64,000 nucleotides of DNA, from NCBI RefSeq assembly GCF_000482725.1, contig NZ_KI519482.1, positions 1-64,000 on the forward strand, in the 5' to 3' direction. This stretch comes from Psychromonas arctica DSM 14288. GTDB taxonomy: Bacteria > Pseudomonadota > Gammaproteobacteria > Enterobacterales > Psychromonadaceae. Positions 26,407 to 37,080 of this stretch are shown one piece after another. The notes under the pieces are model-generated. The model saw only the letters and a list, made by a program, of their open reading frames with translations, ran no database searches and had not been told where the DNA came from. The position numbers and the translations under genes are program-made. Numbering within the stretch: position 1 is the stretch's first letter; each line of letters opens with the position of its first letter.

Positions 26407-27396
26407 TTAACCTTGTTCTAATAAACGCCTTAAATCAATCAGGGCTGCATTGGCTCGAGAAACGTAGTTTGCCATCACCAAGGAATGGTTTGCTAAGAAA
26501 CCAAAGCCATTACCATTTAATACCATTGGGCTCCATACTGCTTGTTGTGTTGCTTCTAAATCACGAATAATTTGTTTTAAACTAACTTGTGCATTTTTCT
26601 TTTCGAGCACATCTTGAAAGTCAATTTCTACTGCTTTTAAAAAATGTAGAATAGCCCATGTTGAACCACGGCTTTGATAAAAAACATCATCAATCTTAAA
26701 CCAATTTGTTTTGATCTCAATTTCGTCAGCGCTGGCCGTTGATTGTTTTGCTGAAGTATCACCTGCTAGGTTCGTATCAAATATATCATTACCGACACTG
26801 GCGCTTAAGTTTTGTGAAATAGAGCCTAATCGTTTTTCAATCTCACGTAACCAATCACTTAGATTATCCGCACGCGTATAAAATTGTGCTTCTGTTTGGT
26901 CTGTTGCAGAGAGACGAGCACGATAGCGTTTGAATGCTTTAATTGCATCTTTATATTCACTTTCTGCACTAGGCAAAACCCAGTTAGTATGCGAAATATT
27001 CATTTTATTCTGTGCTATTTCTAAGTCTTTATCACCCGTCGATTGTGATTGTGAACGGCTGAAGTCTAAACGCATCACTAAAGCTAAATCTCTTACTTGC
27101 TCTAATACACCGTATTCAAAGGCAGGCATATTATCCATAAAAAATCCTGGTGGAGTGACATCGTTAGATAAGAAGCCCCCGCGTTTATCTACTAACCAAC
27201 TAGTTACGTCAATAAGCGTTGTTGTGGTTGCATAACCAGGTACTATTTCACTATTGGATGCAGTTGCTGCTTCTTGTGTTTTTGCTTTCACATCAAATGT
27301 TGATGGCATCCAGCCAGACCAAATTGACATTATCCATAATAAGAAAACAATGATCAGCAGTATGGGGATGATGCTTTTTTTAGGTAAAGTAGCCAT
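26407..27396 (-). CDS. DUF2333 family membrane-anchored protein
   Basis: 329 residues from ATG at 27396 (AAGGA nearby; the longer frame upstream has no ribosome site). A single N-terminal membrane anchor at about 7-27 is followed by a periplasmic helical domain with family-typical sequence: LIDVTSWLVDKRGGFLSNDV, PPGFFMDNMPAFEYGVLEQV, SRGSTWAILHFLKAVEIDF and GFGFLANHSLVMANYVSRAN. The function is unknown; the family is restricted to gamma- and related proteobacteria. Confidence 0.85.
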   Translation of the reverse strand: MATLPKKSIIPILLIIVFLLWIMSIWSGWMPSTFDVKAKTQEAATASNSEIVPGYATTTTLIDVTSWLVDKRGGFLSNDVTPPGFFMDNMPAFEYGVLEQVRDLALVMRLDFSRSQSQSTGDKDLEIAQNKMNISHTNWVLPSAESEYKDAIKAFKRYRARLSATDQTEAQFYTRADNLSDWLREIEKRLGSISQNLSASVGNDIFDTNLAGDTSAKQSTASADEIEIKTNWFKIDDVFYQSRGSTWAILHFLKAVEIDFQDVLEKKNAQVSLKQIIRDLEATQQAVWSPMVLNGNGFGFLANHSLVMANYVSRANAALIDLRRLLEQG

Positions 27397-27798
27397 GATC
27401 TGTTCCTTAATATCATGTTGAATGGGTATCAACTTTACCATAACCCTGTTTATTATTTCACCTCAATTGTCGTTAATGGAGGTGTAAAATCATAAAGTTA
27501 TAAATATTATTCTATTTCACTATATTTCATGGTGGTAGGTGCGTTTAGTTGTGTAAATTGTAAAGAAAATATTGTCGTTACTGCTCGACTACAAATAACG
27601 AACACTTATTACGTGGTTAAGATTAAGCGTTAACGGGTTAAAGGTTTAAAAAACGTCATTACAAAATCTACAAATATAGCGCTATCTACTTGATTGCCCA
27701 TCAATAGGGGCATTTCAGGAGAAGGTAGTAATTAAATAGATGAATTTTAAAACGTAATTGATAAACTTATGCTCATTATATAAAAATTTGGAAAATAA
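27397..27798. other. Divergent intergenic region upstream of folA
   Basis: AT-rich spacer carrying the promoters of the DUF2333 gene and folA. No operator, riboswitch-like fold or ORF was recognised. Confidence 0.45.
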
Positions 27799-28290
27799 AT
27801 GAAAATTTCAATGATAGTAGCCATGGCAAATCATCGTGTAATTGGTTTAGAAAACAAAATGCCATGGCATTTGCCAGCAGATTTGCAATATTTTAAAAAG
27901 ACAACACTAGGTAAACCAGTGATCATGGGCCGTAAAACCTATGACTCAATTGGTAGAGCATTACCAGGACGTTTAAATATTGTAGTTTCTCGCGATCCTA
28001 ATTTAAACATGGCAGGTGTTACTTGTGTGACCTCCGTTGAGCAAGCATTACAAGCTGCTGCGGGGGTTGAGGAAGTGATGATTATCGGCGGAGCCACTAT
28101 TTATGAACATTTTTTACCTGTTGCTAATCGCCTGTATTTAACATTCATTGATTTGGAAACTAAAGGCGATACGCACTTTCCTGATTATCTTACTCAAGGA
28201 AAATGGGAAAAAGTAAGTAGTGAGCATTATTTAGCAGATGAAAAAAATGTGCACAATTTAGAGTTTTTGACCTTAGATAGAGTGAGTTAA
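27799..28290 (+). CDS. folA: Dihydrofolate reductase
   Basis: 163 residues. Motifs in order: MIVAMANHRVIGLENKMPWHLPADL (substrate and catalytic region with the acidic residue after LPA), TLGKPVIMGRKTYDSIGRALPGR (NADPH-binding), VEEVMIIGGATIYEHFL and YLTFIDLETKGDTHFPDY. The enzyme makes tetrahydrofolate using NADPH. It lies convergent with the lptD-apaH operon, as in E. coli where folA is next to apaH. A MITE-like element separates the two 3-prime ends. Confidence 0.97.
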   Translation: MKISMIVAMANHRVIGLENKMPWHLPADLQYFKKTTLGKPVIMGRKTYDSIGRALPGRLNIVVSRDPNLNMAGVTCVTSVEQALQAAAGVEEVMIIGGATIYEHFLPVANRLYLTFIDLETKGDTHFPDYLTQGKWEKVSSEHYLADEKNVHNLEFLTLDRVS

Positions 28291-28297
28291 GCGCTAG

Positions 28298-28463
28298 TTA
28301 TACCAATCTAAATAATTATCTAGCCATTTATGTTTGTTAAAATGAGTCCTAGCTTCGTTGTTGATTTTGTAATGAAAATAACTAGTTACTGCAATCAACG
28401 CCTTGCTACCATGCATTTTCCCTAACGTCTAAATAGACCATTTATTTATCCAGATTGGTTTTA
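28298..28463. mobile_element. MITE-like element between folA and apaH
   Basis: The left 83 bp match the 164-bp element at 16047 (about nine mismatches). The ends form an imperfect inverted repeat, TTATACCAATCT at the left and AGATTGGTTTTA at the right (28452-28463). The right end contains the apaH stop codon (28461-28463). The right half differs from the other copy. No coding capacity. Confidence 0.65.
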
Positions 28464-29273
28464 ACCGTATGCGGGGCAAGATAATGAAAATAGTTTCTTA
28501 TCTTGCCAACGTATCATGGTAAGACTGTTTCCCCAGACGCAGCCCGTATCTAATGCATATAAGTTTGGTTGATTTGTTTGGCCTAATAATGCAGCCCAGT
28601 GACCAAATAAGATAGGTTGAGTATGATCTCTTGGCGTTATTTCGAACCAAGGTTTTAATACATTGCTATCTGTTTCTGCTGGCGATAGTTTGTTATAAAA
28701 CTCCAACTCGCCATTTAAAGTGCAATAACGCATACGTGTGAACACATTGATAATGTAGCGTATTCGTTCAATGCCTGAAAGTGAAGGGTGCCATTTAGTC
28801 GGGTGGTTACCGTACATGTTTTTAAGCAGTGATTGGTAATCTTCCCCATGCAATTGTTGTTCAACTTCTTTGGCGAATTGTTTTGCTTGTGGAATTGTCC
28901 AAGAAGGTAATATACCTGCATGCACCATAATAAACTTATGTTCAGGATGCTCTAATAACAAAGGCTGATTACGTAACCATGTTAGAAGCTGCTGACTGTC
29001 ATCCGCTTCTAAAATAGGGGATATTTTGTCTTTTTCTTTGGGTTTATGAATGCCCAAAGCCGTCGCTAATAAGTGCAAATCATGATTACCTAGAATCACT
29101 TTTGCCTTTAACTTTTTAAGGTAGCGTAATGTTTGCAATGATTTAGGGCCACGAGCGACTAAATCGCCAGCAACCCATAACTCATCATTTTTTGGATCAA
29201 AATTGGCCAAAGATAGAAGCTGTATCAATTCGTCATAACAACCTTGAATGTCACCAACTATATAAGTTGCCAT
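28461..29273 (-). CDS. apaH: Diadenosine tetraphosphatase, symmetrical
   Basis: 270 residues, a calcineurin-like metallophosphatase. Metal-binding motifs: VGDIQGCYDEL (6-16), VAGDLVARGPKSLQTL (about 34-49), ILGNHDLHLLA (about 60-70), MVHAGILPSW and FGHWAAL. It splits Ap4A into two ADP. It is the last gene of lptD-surA-pdxA-rsmA-apaH. The apaG gene normally found between rsmA and apaH is absent; only 35 bases separate them. The stop codon lies in the end of a MITE-like element. Confidence 0.96.
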   Translation of the reverse strand: MATYIVGDIQGCYDELIQLLSLANFDPKNDELWVAGDLVARGPKSLQTLRYLKKLKAKVILGNHDLHLLATALGIHKPKEKDKISPILEADDSQQLLTWLRNQPLLLEHPEHKFIMVHAGILPSWTIPQAKQFAKEVEQQLHGEDYQSLLKNMYGNHPTKWHPSLSGIERIRYIINVFTRMRYCTLNGELEFYNKLSPAETDSNVLKPWFEITPRDHTQPILFGHWAALLGQTNQPNLYALDTGCVWGNSLTMIRWQDKKLFSLSCPAYG

Positions 29274-29308
29274 CGTTATTTGATCCTATTAAAAATTGTT
29301 ATTGAGCT

Positions 29309-30124
29309 CTAAACTTCTTTTTGTAGGCGGTCATAAACATAGTTTGCAACACGCACATACTCTTCAACAGAGATGTTTTCTGCGCGGTGGCCAATATTAA
29401 TACCAAGGTCAGTTAATTCTTCAGCAGTTAATAGATCTCTCCAACCATTACGAACTGTTTTACGGCGTTGGTTAAAGGCCATCGAACAAACTTGGTTTAA
29501 TACTTTCATGCTCTTAGCAACAAAAGGTGGTGTATCGTAAGGCTCTAACCTTACTACTGCAGAATCAACTTTAGGTGCGGGTTTAAAAGCCGTAGGCGGC
29601 ACTTCTAATACAGGAATAACATTACAGTAGTATTGTGCCATTACACTTAAACGTCCGTAAGCTTTACAATCTGGACCTGCACATAAACGGTTAACTACTT
29701 CTTTTTGCAGCATGAAGTGCATGTCAGAAATTTTGTCTGCAAACTCAAATAGGTGGAACATTAAAGGCGTTGATATGTTGTACGGTAAGTTACCAAACAC
29801 TCGTAATTGTTTGTCACCTTGCACTAATTGTCCAAAGTCAAAACGCATGGCATCAGCTTGGGTTATTTTTAATTTATCACGTAACGTAGGGTGCTGTTCT
29901 AAACGCGCTGCTAAATCACGGTCTAATTCCACTACATTTAAGCAGTTTACTTTACGTGCCACAGGCTCTGTTAATGCGCCTAAACCGGGACCAATTTCTA
30001 CAATGTTATCGTCAGGTTGTGGCGCTATTGCTGCCACAATTGAATCGATAATGTAATCGTCGTGTAAGAAATTTTGTCCAAATCGTTTACGAGCGGTATG
30101 GCCTAGGTGGGTTTTATCATTCAT
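29309..30124 (-). CDS. rsmA: 16S rRNA dimethyladenosine transferase (KsgA)
   Basis: About 271 residues. Contains the KsgA N-terminus [18 protein letters not shown], the SAM motif [33 protein letters not shown] (the catalytic NLPY) and [12 protein letters not shown]. It dimethylates two adjacent adenosines near the 3-prime end of 16S rRNA, a late small-subunit assembly step. Start chosen at 30124 by resemblance to the E. coli N-terminus as recalled; an ATG at 30133 overlapping the pdxA end has a closer AAGG and is also possible. Confidence 0.95.
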   Translation of the reverse strand: MNDKTHLGHTARKRFGQNFLHDDYIIDSIVAAIAPQPDDNIVEIGPGLGALTEPVARKVNCLNVVELDRDLAARLEQHPTLRDKLKITQADAMRFDFGQLVQGDKQLRVFGNLPYNISTPLMFHLFEFADKISDMHFMLQKEVVNRLCAGPDCKAYGRLSVMAQYYCNVIPVLEVPPTAFKPAPKVDSAVVRLEPYDTPPFVAKSMKVLNQVCSMAFNQRRKTVRNGWRDLLTAEELTDLGINIGHRAENISVEEYVRVANYVYDRLQKEV

Positions 30125-30125
30125 T

Positions 30126-31124
30126 TTATTCATTAACCTTGTTGATGTTACTTTGGACCATGGTAATAGCTTCGTTGACTGCACATAATAAACTACCTGA
30201 GTCAGCTTTGCCTGTTCCTGCTAGATCTAATGCGGTGCCATGGTCAACCGATGTGCGTATAAATGGTAAGCCTAATGTGATATTAACGGAGCGACCAAAA
30301 CCTTTATATTTTAAAACAGGTAGACCTTGGTCGTGATACATGGCTAATACCGCATCGGCATGTTGTAAGTATTTATCTTGAAATAAAGTGTCAGCAGGCA
30401 GTGGGCCCACTAACTGAATACCTTGTGCGCGAAGGTTGTCTAGTGCAGGTTCAATGGTATCTATTTCTTCTCTGCCCATATGACCTCCTTCCCCTGCGTG
30501 TGGGTTTAAGCCACACACATAGATAGTCGGCTGTTTAATACCGTATTTTTCTTTTAATTCAGCATTTAAAATTGTAATAATATTCGCTAATAAGGGTTCT
30601 GTTATTGCGCTGGGCACGGCAGAAAGTGGTAAATGCGTGGTTGCTAAGGCAACACGTAAACCCGTTGTTGCAAGCATCATTACTACTAAATCAACGTTAG
30701 CTTGCTCAGCAAAAAATTCAGTATGGCCGCTAAAGGTAACACCGGCGTCATTGATAATGCCTTTATGTACTGGTGCTGTAACCACCGCAGAAAACTCACC
30801 ATTTAAACAACCTTGGCTTGCAAAACGTAAGGTTTCTAAAACGTATTCACCATTGCGAGCATCAAGTTGTCCCATTTTCACGGGGACGTCAGTCGCAATA
30901 TGAGCTACGGTTAATTGACCTAAGAGCGGTTCCGCTTGAGGCTTTTCGACATCATATTCAATAAAAGTAATATTTTTATTTAAATGCTGTGCTCGCTCTT
31001 TTAATAGTATTAAGTCTGCACAAATAACCAGTTCAGCGGGCCAAGTCTGTTCCGCTAATTGTAAAACTAAATCAGGACCAATTCCGCTCGGTTCACCAGC
31101 GGTGACAATAATACGAGGTAACAT
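30126..31124 (-). CDS. pdxA: 4-hydroxythreonine-4-phosphate dehydrogenase
   Basis: 332 residues. Typical motifs: [13 protein letters not shown]-like start ([18 protein letters not shown]), [25 protein letters not shown] (metal and substrate), [33 protein letters not shown] and [16 protein letters not shown]. It oxidises 4-phosphohydroxy-threonine in pyridoxal phosphate synthesis. The start overlaps the surA stop as TAATG, so the two are coupled. Confidence 0.97.
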   Translation of the reverse strand: MLPRIIVTAGEPSGIGPDLVLQLAEQTWPAELVICADLILLKERAQHLNKNITFIEYDVEKPQAEPLLGQLTVAHIATDVPVKMGQLDARNGEYVLETLRFASQGCLNGEFSAVVTAPVHKGIINDAGVTFSGHTEFFAEQANVDLVVMMLATTGLRVALATTHLPLSAVPSAITEPLLANIITILNAELKEKYGIKQPTIYVCGLNPHAGEGGHMGREEIDTIEPALDNLRAQGIQLVGPLPADTLFQDKYLQHADAVLAMYHDQGLPVLKYKGFGRSVNITLGLPFIRTSVDHGTALDLAGTGKADSGSLLCAVNEAITMVQSNINKVNE

Positions 31125-32440
31125 TATTCTTCCTCAATAATATAAGCAGGGTTATTAATCTTGATATACGCTTCTTGGCGTATCTCATTTAACCAAGCGT
31201 AAGCCTCAGCAGGAAAGCGTTGTCTAAATAACATACTGTAAGCTTTTTGCTTAGTGGCATTTTCAGTCGTATCAGATTCGCGTTTATCAAGTACTTGAAG
31301 AATATGCCAGCCATGCATTGTATGGAAGGGTTGACTGATTTCACCGATTGCTTGTTCTTGTGCTAAATCACGAAATTCAGGCACATACATGTTTGGATCA
31401 GCCCAACCTAGTTCACCACCTTTTACGGCAGAACCAGGATCTTGAGAATACTCTTTGGCTAATTCATCAAAGGTTTTTGTGCCTGATAATATTTGCTGAC
31501 GTAAAGTTGTTAACAATAACTTGGCTTTTTCATCACTCAAAATGATAGTGGGTTTAACCAGAATATGACGTGCATTCACTTCTTCTGTGATCACGTTATC
31601 ATTCCCTTTTTTATCTAGCACTTGAATGATATGTACTCCCATTCTGGTATTGAAAGGGCCAATGATATCGCCTTTTTTATTGCTCTCTTGTAAATTTTCT
31701 ACAAATAAACTTGGAATTGAATCTAGCTTACGCCATCCCCAATCGCCGCCTTCTAAGGCCTTTGGGCCTTCAGAATTGGCAATCGCTAGCTGTTTGATAT
31801 CAGCACCATTCTCTATTTTTTGTACTAACGAGTTCGCTTCATTGGTTACCGCAGTTCGTTTCTCTTCAGACGCTTCCGGTGATAACTTAAGTAAAATATG
31901 TGCAAAATGAAACTCAGTCGTTTGCTCACCTTGCTCTTTAATACGATCAACAACTTGTTGAACTTCTTGATCAGAGATATTGATACGGCGGCGAACCTGC
32001 ACTTGACGCACTTCATTAATAGTCAATTCATCACGAATGTTAGCAACGAATGCCTTATAATTGATGCCCGATGCCTCTATATCGGCACGTAATTCGTTTA
32101 ATGTTTTATTTTGCTTTTTCGCCATTTCGGTAATGGTTTGATCAAGTTGTGCATCACTGATGCGCAAGCCTATACGTTCTGCAATTTGTAACTGTAATTT
32201 ATCACTGATTAATTTATCAAGAATTTGCTTATCAATATTTTTTGGATCCGGCAGCGTTTGACCACTCTCTTGATAGCGAGTAATTAAGTCACGCTTAAGG
32301 TTACTCATATCACTGCTTAAGATTAGTTCTTTGTTTACTACTGCTTCAATCTTATCTAGTTGTACTTCCGCAGCCGTTGCCAATTGAGGTAAAGTACTCG
32401 CTAAGATTAATACACTTAAAAATTGTTTTGTTAATTTCAT
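31124..32440 (-). CDS. surA: Periplasmic chaperone / peptidyl-prolyl isomerase SurA
   Basis: 438 residues. A signal peptide ends near TAA (residue 23), followed by the SurA N-domain ([20 protein letters not shown]) and two parvulin domains: about 176-278 ([34 protein letters not shown]) and about 290-388 ([40 protein letters not shown]). SurA escorts outer-membrane proteins, including LptD, across the periplasm. Ten bases follow the lptD stop. Confidence 0.97.
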   Translation of the reverse strand: MKLTKQFLSVLILASTLPQLATAAEVQLDKIEAVVNKELILSSDMSNLKRDLITRYQESGQTLPDPKNIDKQILDKLISDKLQLQIAERIGLRISDAQLDQTITEMAKKQNKTLNELRADIEASGINYKAFVANIRDELTINEVRQVQVRRRINISDQEVQQVVDRIKEQGEQTTEFHFAHILLKLSPEASEEKRTAVTNEANSLVQKIENGADIKQLAIANSEGPKALEGGDWGWRKLDSIPSLFVENLQESNKKGDIIGPFNTRMGVHIIQVLDKKGNDNVITEEVNARHILVKPTIILSDEKAKLLLTTLRQQILSGTKTFDELAKEYSQDPGSAVKGGELGWADPNMYVPEFRDLAQEQAIGEISQPFHTMHGWHILQVLDKRESDTTENATKQKAYSMLFRQRFPAEAYAWLNEIRQEAYIKINNPAYIIEEE

Positions 32441-32450
32441 TTTTTACCCA

Positions 32451-34853
32451 TTACTTTAAATAAAATGGACGACCGTAGTCGAATAAACCATCTTCACTAT
32501 CTGAATAACCGACACCACCTAACCCCATTAATTCAATCGTTAAGTTAATGCTATTTTCTGTTTCCATATCATCGTTAAAATCAGACTCTGTTCCATAATA
32601 AGACTGCATATGTTTATCGTAACTTAAACCAAGAGCCCAACAACAAGACTGGTATTTAATACCGATGATACTTTCATAACTATTTTCAAATTCAAGGTCA
32701 TAATAATAACTCGCATAGGCTGACCATTGCGTGTTGATTGACCAGTTTACTTTACTACCAAGTTGGTTAACAATTTCATCCCATTCTGCATCTTCATCTT
32801 CTTTATAATAACGGTAGCTTAACTGCATAAATGTATTGTAAGCCCAACGTTTCTCAAACGTAGTATTCGCACGTTTAAGGAGGTTTTCATCACTGTCCCA
32901 CTCTACACCTGCATGCAGGAAATAATCATTTTCAAAGTTAACATCAAACTCAGCAATAATTGAAGAACGGCTGACAGATTGACTGTCATCATCGTCATCG
33001 GTTGGTAATACGGTACGAGATTTCGATAAATAATAATTTTGCCCAATAGCAAAACGTAATTTTTCTTCACCTTGTTCATTTAAGAAGCTACTTGAAACCC
33101 CCACTGTGATTTGATTCGCTTCGGCAATGCGGTCATACCCAGAATAACGATTATCTCGAAATAAGCCGTAATAATCTTGTTGTAATGTTGTTGTATCGTA
33201 TAAACCAATATCTGATTGATTTTGGTATGGCACATATAAATACTGCATTTGCGGTACTAATGTTTGTCGGTAATCATTACCAAATACTGAAAAATCGCGT
33301 TCTAAGTTGATACCTGAATGTATTTTAAATGACGGAAGGTATCGCACAACAGACTCATCTAACTCATCATACCAACTGTACTTTGTTGCGTTTTCTAGAT
33401 CCTGTTGATAGACGCTAAGCATGTATTTTAGTTCAGTATTGATAAATAGAGAATCGTAATAAAGGGGTAAAGATAGCTTTGGTTCAGCATGGATACGCGT
33501 ACCGGTATACACCTCACTATCACTGTGTTCAAAACGCGTGACTTCTGAATACCAATCAAACTGTAGACTTTTCCAGTTAAGCGGCTGGTATGCATTTATG
33601 GCTAATTTAGGTAATACAATATGTGGGGTATCGTCATCGCCTAATATTTGAAAGTCGCGTACTTCCAGCTCACTATTCCAATTACTTTTTGTATAACTTA
33701 ATTTAGCGGTTTGTAATAATTGGTTATCTGTACTGGTACCGTATTCGGTATCAATATCGGTGAAATAATAATCATCACTGACTTTGTTGTAATCTGCCTC
33801 AAAAGCCCAGTCTTGTGAAAAATTAACTTGATGTTCAAAATGAAATAAATAGCGTTTTCCAATTAAATCGCCATCATCGTCTTCGCGTATTCGATCATCC
33901 GCAAGATATTCAGTTTGAATTTGACCTGAACCAATATCAAACAAATAACGATATTCAGTCGCTACTAATAGACCCCGGTTTTCCATATAAGTCGGTGTGA
34001 TGGTTGCATCTTGATTGGATGTTAAATTTAGGTACAGAGGTTGGCTGTAAGAAAATCCATTCACTGATGAAAACTCATATTTTGGAAATAAAAGTCCGGT
34101 TTTTCGCGTGTCGGATAAAGGGTAGCTGATATAAGGGAAGTAAAATACTGGCACATCCTTTATTCTTAATACTGCATTGTAAGCTGTCCCCATATCATTT
34201 TCTTTGTCAATGTATAAGGTCGAAGAATCGATGCTCCAAGTAATATCACCCGGTGGGCACGCCGTGTAACTAGAAGAATTTAACTCATAAAAACCTTGAC
34301 CATTATCATACACGCGATCTGCATTACCACGACCAGACTGACCGTGAAACTGATACTGCGTCTGTAACAACGATGCTTCATCGGTTTTTAAATTAGTATC
34401 TATTTGGTCGGCTAAAAGGGTGATTTGTCCATCAACATAGCGCGCATTGCCGATTGCATTTGCTTGTTCAGTATTGCGGTTATAAATTAATCGGTCTGCA
34501 TCGAGGCTCTTTTCACCTTGAACCACATTGACATCACCTTGATAAATTATCTCGCCATTAACACCGCGTAATGAATTGGCATTGATGCTGATTGGAATTT
34601 GGTTTTTATCTAGATTATTATTACGTGTCGTGACGGGAGGGACTTGGCTATAGCACTGCCTAAAGAACACTTGTACGTCACGTGGCGCTGATTTTTCTTC
34701 TAAGCTGGCAATCTTAGTTATTGCATCGCTCTTGGTGCTAGCACTACTATCAGTATTACTTTGCGTTGCAGAGGTGTTTTTATTTTCAATTTCCTGTGCA
34801 ACGGCACTAGCAACTGGAGATAAGACAAATAATAAGGGGATTAGTTTTAACAT
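32451..34853 (-). CDS. lptD: LPS-assembly outer-membrane protein LptD
   Basis: 800 residues from ATG at 34853, where a signal peptide (LKLIPLLFVLSPVASAVA) starts; the upstream extension would add a second hydrophobic stretch without a ribosome site. An LptA-like jellyroll (about 80-210, ISINANSLRGVNGEIIYQGD) precedes a C-terminal beta-barrel of Tyr-rich strands. The disulfide cysteines are conserved: one in FFRQCYSQ, one in YTACPPGD and a CC pair in YQSCCWALG. LptD, with LptE, inserts lipopolysaccharide into the outer leaflet. First gene of the operon, divergent from djlA. Confidence 0.96.
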   Translation of the reverse strand: MLKLIPLLFVLSPVASAVAQEIENKNTSATQSNTDSSASTKSDAITKIASLEEKSAPRDVQVFFRQCYSQVPPVTTRNNNLDKNQIPISINANSLRGVNGEIIYQGDVNVVQGEKSLDADRLIYNRNTEQANAIGNARYVDGQITLLADQIDTNLKTDEASLLQTQYQFHGQSGRGNADRVYDNGQGFYELNSSSYTACPPGDITWSIDSSTLYIDKENDMGTAYNAVLRIKDVPVFYFPYISYPLSDTRKTGLLFPKYEFSSVNGFSYSQPLYLNLTSNQDATITPTYMENRGLLVATEYRYLFDIGSGQIQTEYLADDRIREDDDGDLIGKRYLFHFEHQVNFSQDWAFEADYNKVSDDYYFTDIDTEYGTSTDNQLLQTAKLSYTKSNWNSELEVRDFQILGDDDTPHIVLPKLAINAYQPLNWKSLQFDWYSEVTRFEHSDSEVYTGTRIHAEPKLSLPLYYDSLFINTELKYMLSVYQQDLENATKYSWYDELDESVVRYLPSFKIHSGINLERDFSVFGNDYRQTLVPQMQYLYVPYQNQSDIGLYDTTTLQQDYYGLFRDNRYSGYDRIAEANQITVGVSSSFLNEQGEEKLRFAIGQNYYLSKSRTVLPTDDDDDSQSVSRSSIIAEFDVNFENDYFLHAGVEWDSDENLLKRANTTFEKRWAYNTFMQLSYRYYKEDEDAEWDEIVNQLGSKVNWSINTQWSAYASYYYDLEFENSYESIIGIKYQSCCWALGLSYDKHMQSYYGTESDFNDDMETENSINLTIELMGLGGVGYSDSEDGLFDYGRPFYLK

Positions 34854-35074
34854 TAATAACTCACTACAAGGGCTTAGAAAGAAAAAGGAAACGCTAAGCA
34901 GAAACAACAATATAACCCCTTATAATAAAGTAATCTTTTGCTGTCTCCAATCTTTGATTGGCTAATACACGAGTATTTTGGCTATTTATTACAAATAATT
35001 GGTAAATCTTCACATAGTTAGTCAAAATAATAGAAAAATTCAATATTTTCTTAATTTAAAGGTAATGATTAATT

Positions 35075-35890
35075 ATGCGCATATGGGGCAAGTTATTAGG
35101 TGGTTTTTTTGGATTTATGTTTGGTCACTTCTTTGGCCTGCTGTTAGGCGTTTGGTTAGGGCATCGTTTTGATGTGGCCGTCGGACGTAACTTTAATATG
35201 CGCGATGGCATGTTAGGTGGACGAACCAACAGTGCGGATAAACAAAAAGCGTTTTTTGAAACCGCTTTTTCGGTGATGGGACACGTTGCCAAAGCAAAGG
35301 GACAAGTCACTCAAACCGATATTCAAGTCGCCAATGCATATATGGACCAAATGAATTTGCACGGTGATGCAAGATCGCAAGCTCAGCATGCCTTCACCAG
35401 TGGTAAAAGTGCTGACTTTGCACTAGTAGAAACATTGCAAGAATTTGTACGTAAATTGCACGGTGAACGTAACGTCCTGCAAATGTTTTTAGCGATTCAA
35501 GTACAAGTTGCTTATTCAGATGGTGTGATTGATGATAACGAAAAAGCCTTGTTGTACACCATTGCCGAAAATCTAAATTTTTCACGTTTCGAATTAGACC
35601 GTTTGATTCAAATGATTCAAGGGCAGCAACACTTCCATCAGGGTAAGCAGGGTGGTCAGCAATATAATAAAGCTGAAGTTGAAGATGATGCTTATCAAGT
35701 ACTAGGGGTTGAAAGTACAGCCACGGACAAAGAAGTGAAACGAGCCTATCGCAAGTTAATGAGTCAAAACCATCCTGATAAACTAGCTTCCAAGGGGCTA
35801 CCGGAAGAGATGATGGAATTAGCTAAAGAGAAAACGCAAGATATTCAAAAAGCCTATGAAGTACTGCGAAGCAGCCGAGGTTTTAAATAA
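35075..35890 (+). CDS. djlA: Membrane-anchored DnaJ-like co-chaperone DjlA
   Basis: 271 residues. A single Gly-rich N-terminal membrane segment (about 8-27) is followed by a TerB-like domain (about 55-180, FFETAFSVMGHVAKAKGQVT) and a C-terminal J domain (about 205-268) with YQVLGVESTATDKEVKRAYR and the essential HPD in NHPDKLASKG. It stimulates DnaK at the inner membrane and is linked to capsule signalling in E. coli. Divergent from lptD, the usual arrangement. Confidence 0.95.
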   Translation: MRIWGKLLGGFFGFMFGHFFGLLLGVWLGHRFDVAVGRNFNMRDGMLGGRTNSADKQKAFFETAFSVMGHVAKAKGQVTQTDIQVANAYMDQMNLHGDARSQAQHAFTSGKSADFALVETLQEFVRKLHGERNVLQMFLAIQVQVAYSDGVIDDNEKALLYTIAENLNFSRFELDRLIQMIQGQQHFHQGKQGGQQYNKAEVEDDAYQVLGVESTATDKEVKRAYRKLMSQNHPDKLASKGLPEEMMELAKEKTQDIQKAYEVLRSSRGFK

Positions 35891-35891
35891 C

Positions 35892-36443
35892 ATGCTATCG
35901 GTAATAAAACGTTATAGTTTACAGCTAGTATTTACTATTAGCTTACTATTAGGTTTACAGTTACCGAACTTTTTACAACAATATGAATTGCGTTTGCAGG
36001 GGCATTTTGTTGAAGCGCAACAGCATTTAGCTGAATTTCAATCGCTTGCAGATAAATATTTTGCTGGTGATTTGAACGCACTCATTACAAAACATAAAAG
36101 TAGTAAAGATAGCTTGTACCGTGAAGAAGCATTGGTTATAGAAAATACTTATTCACGAGTGCAATTTTTACAACAAAAAATAGATAATTTAAATCAGCCT
36201 ATTTGGTATCGATTAGGGGAATTAACGCAACAAATCAAAGACCCTATTGTTAACGAAACGTGGACAGGTTACCAAGCTAATGTGTTACTTAATCAACAGG
36301 CTATTTTAGTAGGGGTTGTTGCTGCGGTGTCAATGATGTTGTTATTAGAAATATTATTATCCTTCAGTAAATATGGTTGTTATCGTGCTTTTTCTTATTG
36401 TAAAAGAAAGCGTAAAAAACAAACCAGAAAAATAGGTTTATAA
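35892..36443 (+). CDS. DUF2937 family membrane protein
   Basis: 183 residues from ATG at 35892, one base after the djlA stop region; longer starts fall inside djlA. Hydrophobic segments at about 8-25 and 148-170 flank a periplasmic helical region (QQYELRLQGHFVEAQQHLAEF, VQFLQQKIDNLNQPIWYRL). The tail is extremely basic (KRKRKKQTRK). This matches the DUF2937 family in layout; the function is unknown. It is probably cotranscribed with djlA. Confidence 0.8.
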   Translation: MLSVIKRYSLQLVFTISLLLGLQLPNFLQQYELRLQGHFVEAQQHLAEFQSLADKYFAGDLNALITKHKSSKDSLYREEALVIENTYSRVQFLQQKIDNLNQPIWYRLGELTQQIKDPIVNETWTGYQANVLLNQQAILVGVVAAVSMMLLLEILLSFSKYGCYRAFSYCKRKRKKQTRKIGL

Positions 36444-36655
36444 ACTTTTCTTTTCATTTAATGGCTTTTTTGCTTTATGTCATGAAAGCTAATGAATGAA
36501 AAGGCACTCGGCTATTTGATTTTAGAAGTCGTCGTTATAAAGGTATAAATGGTGATGAAAATGATCACTCTCATAACCGATAAACAACACAACCCTTCTT
36601 TTTAGCGAATATTATACTTTGAATGGATTAATGAATCTTGAAAAAGCAACCTATG

Positions 36656-36920
36656 TATACCCGTTACCATTCAAGATGCAAAGTTCAGCAAGTTGTGAGG
36701 TGAGTAGCTTCTAGGCAGGAAGTTGAAGATCTAACTAGTTCAATCAATACTTTCTAACAACGAAGATGCTTGCCTCACAACTTGCCCTGTGGGTCGTTAG
36801 CTCGAAAAGCAATTCAGCGTTGCAACATTCGATAAGGACTAGGCATTGTCATCATGTTACGCCTTGCCTTGCTGTCCAAGCTAACGACTGAATAAAGCAT
36901 CTCGATTGATAACGGGTATA
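36656..36920. mobile_element. MITE-like element, 265 bp
   Basis: Terminal inverted repeats of 24 bp, matching at 21 positions and beginning TATACCCGTTA at both ends (36656-36679 and 36897-36920). The inside has no ORF but contains smaller palindromic pieces (for example CTCACAACTTGC and GCAAGTTGTGAG). The non-coding body and long TIRs fit a non-autonomous mobile element or MITE. It occupies the gap between the DUF2937 gene and dapD. Confidence 0.8.
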
Positions 36921-37080
36921 GATATAACTTCGTTTCTCTATCGTGACTAGACTAATTAATTCGCTCTTATAACATTTTAGTTTTGCATCTATCGTAGTGC
37001 TTCTCTATTATTGGCTATTTATCATTTTAGTAATCAATTACGGTGTTTCACCGAATAGACCTTAAATCGGAGCTTAATAC

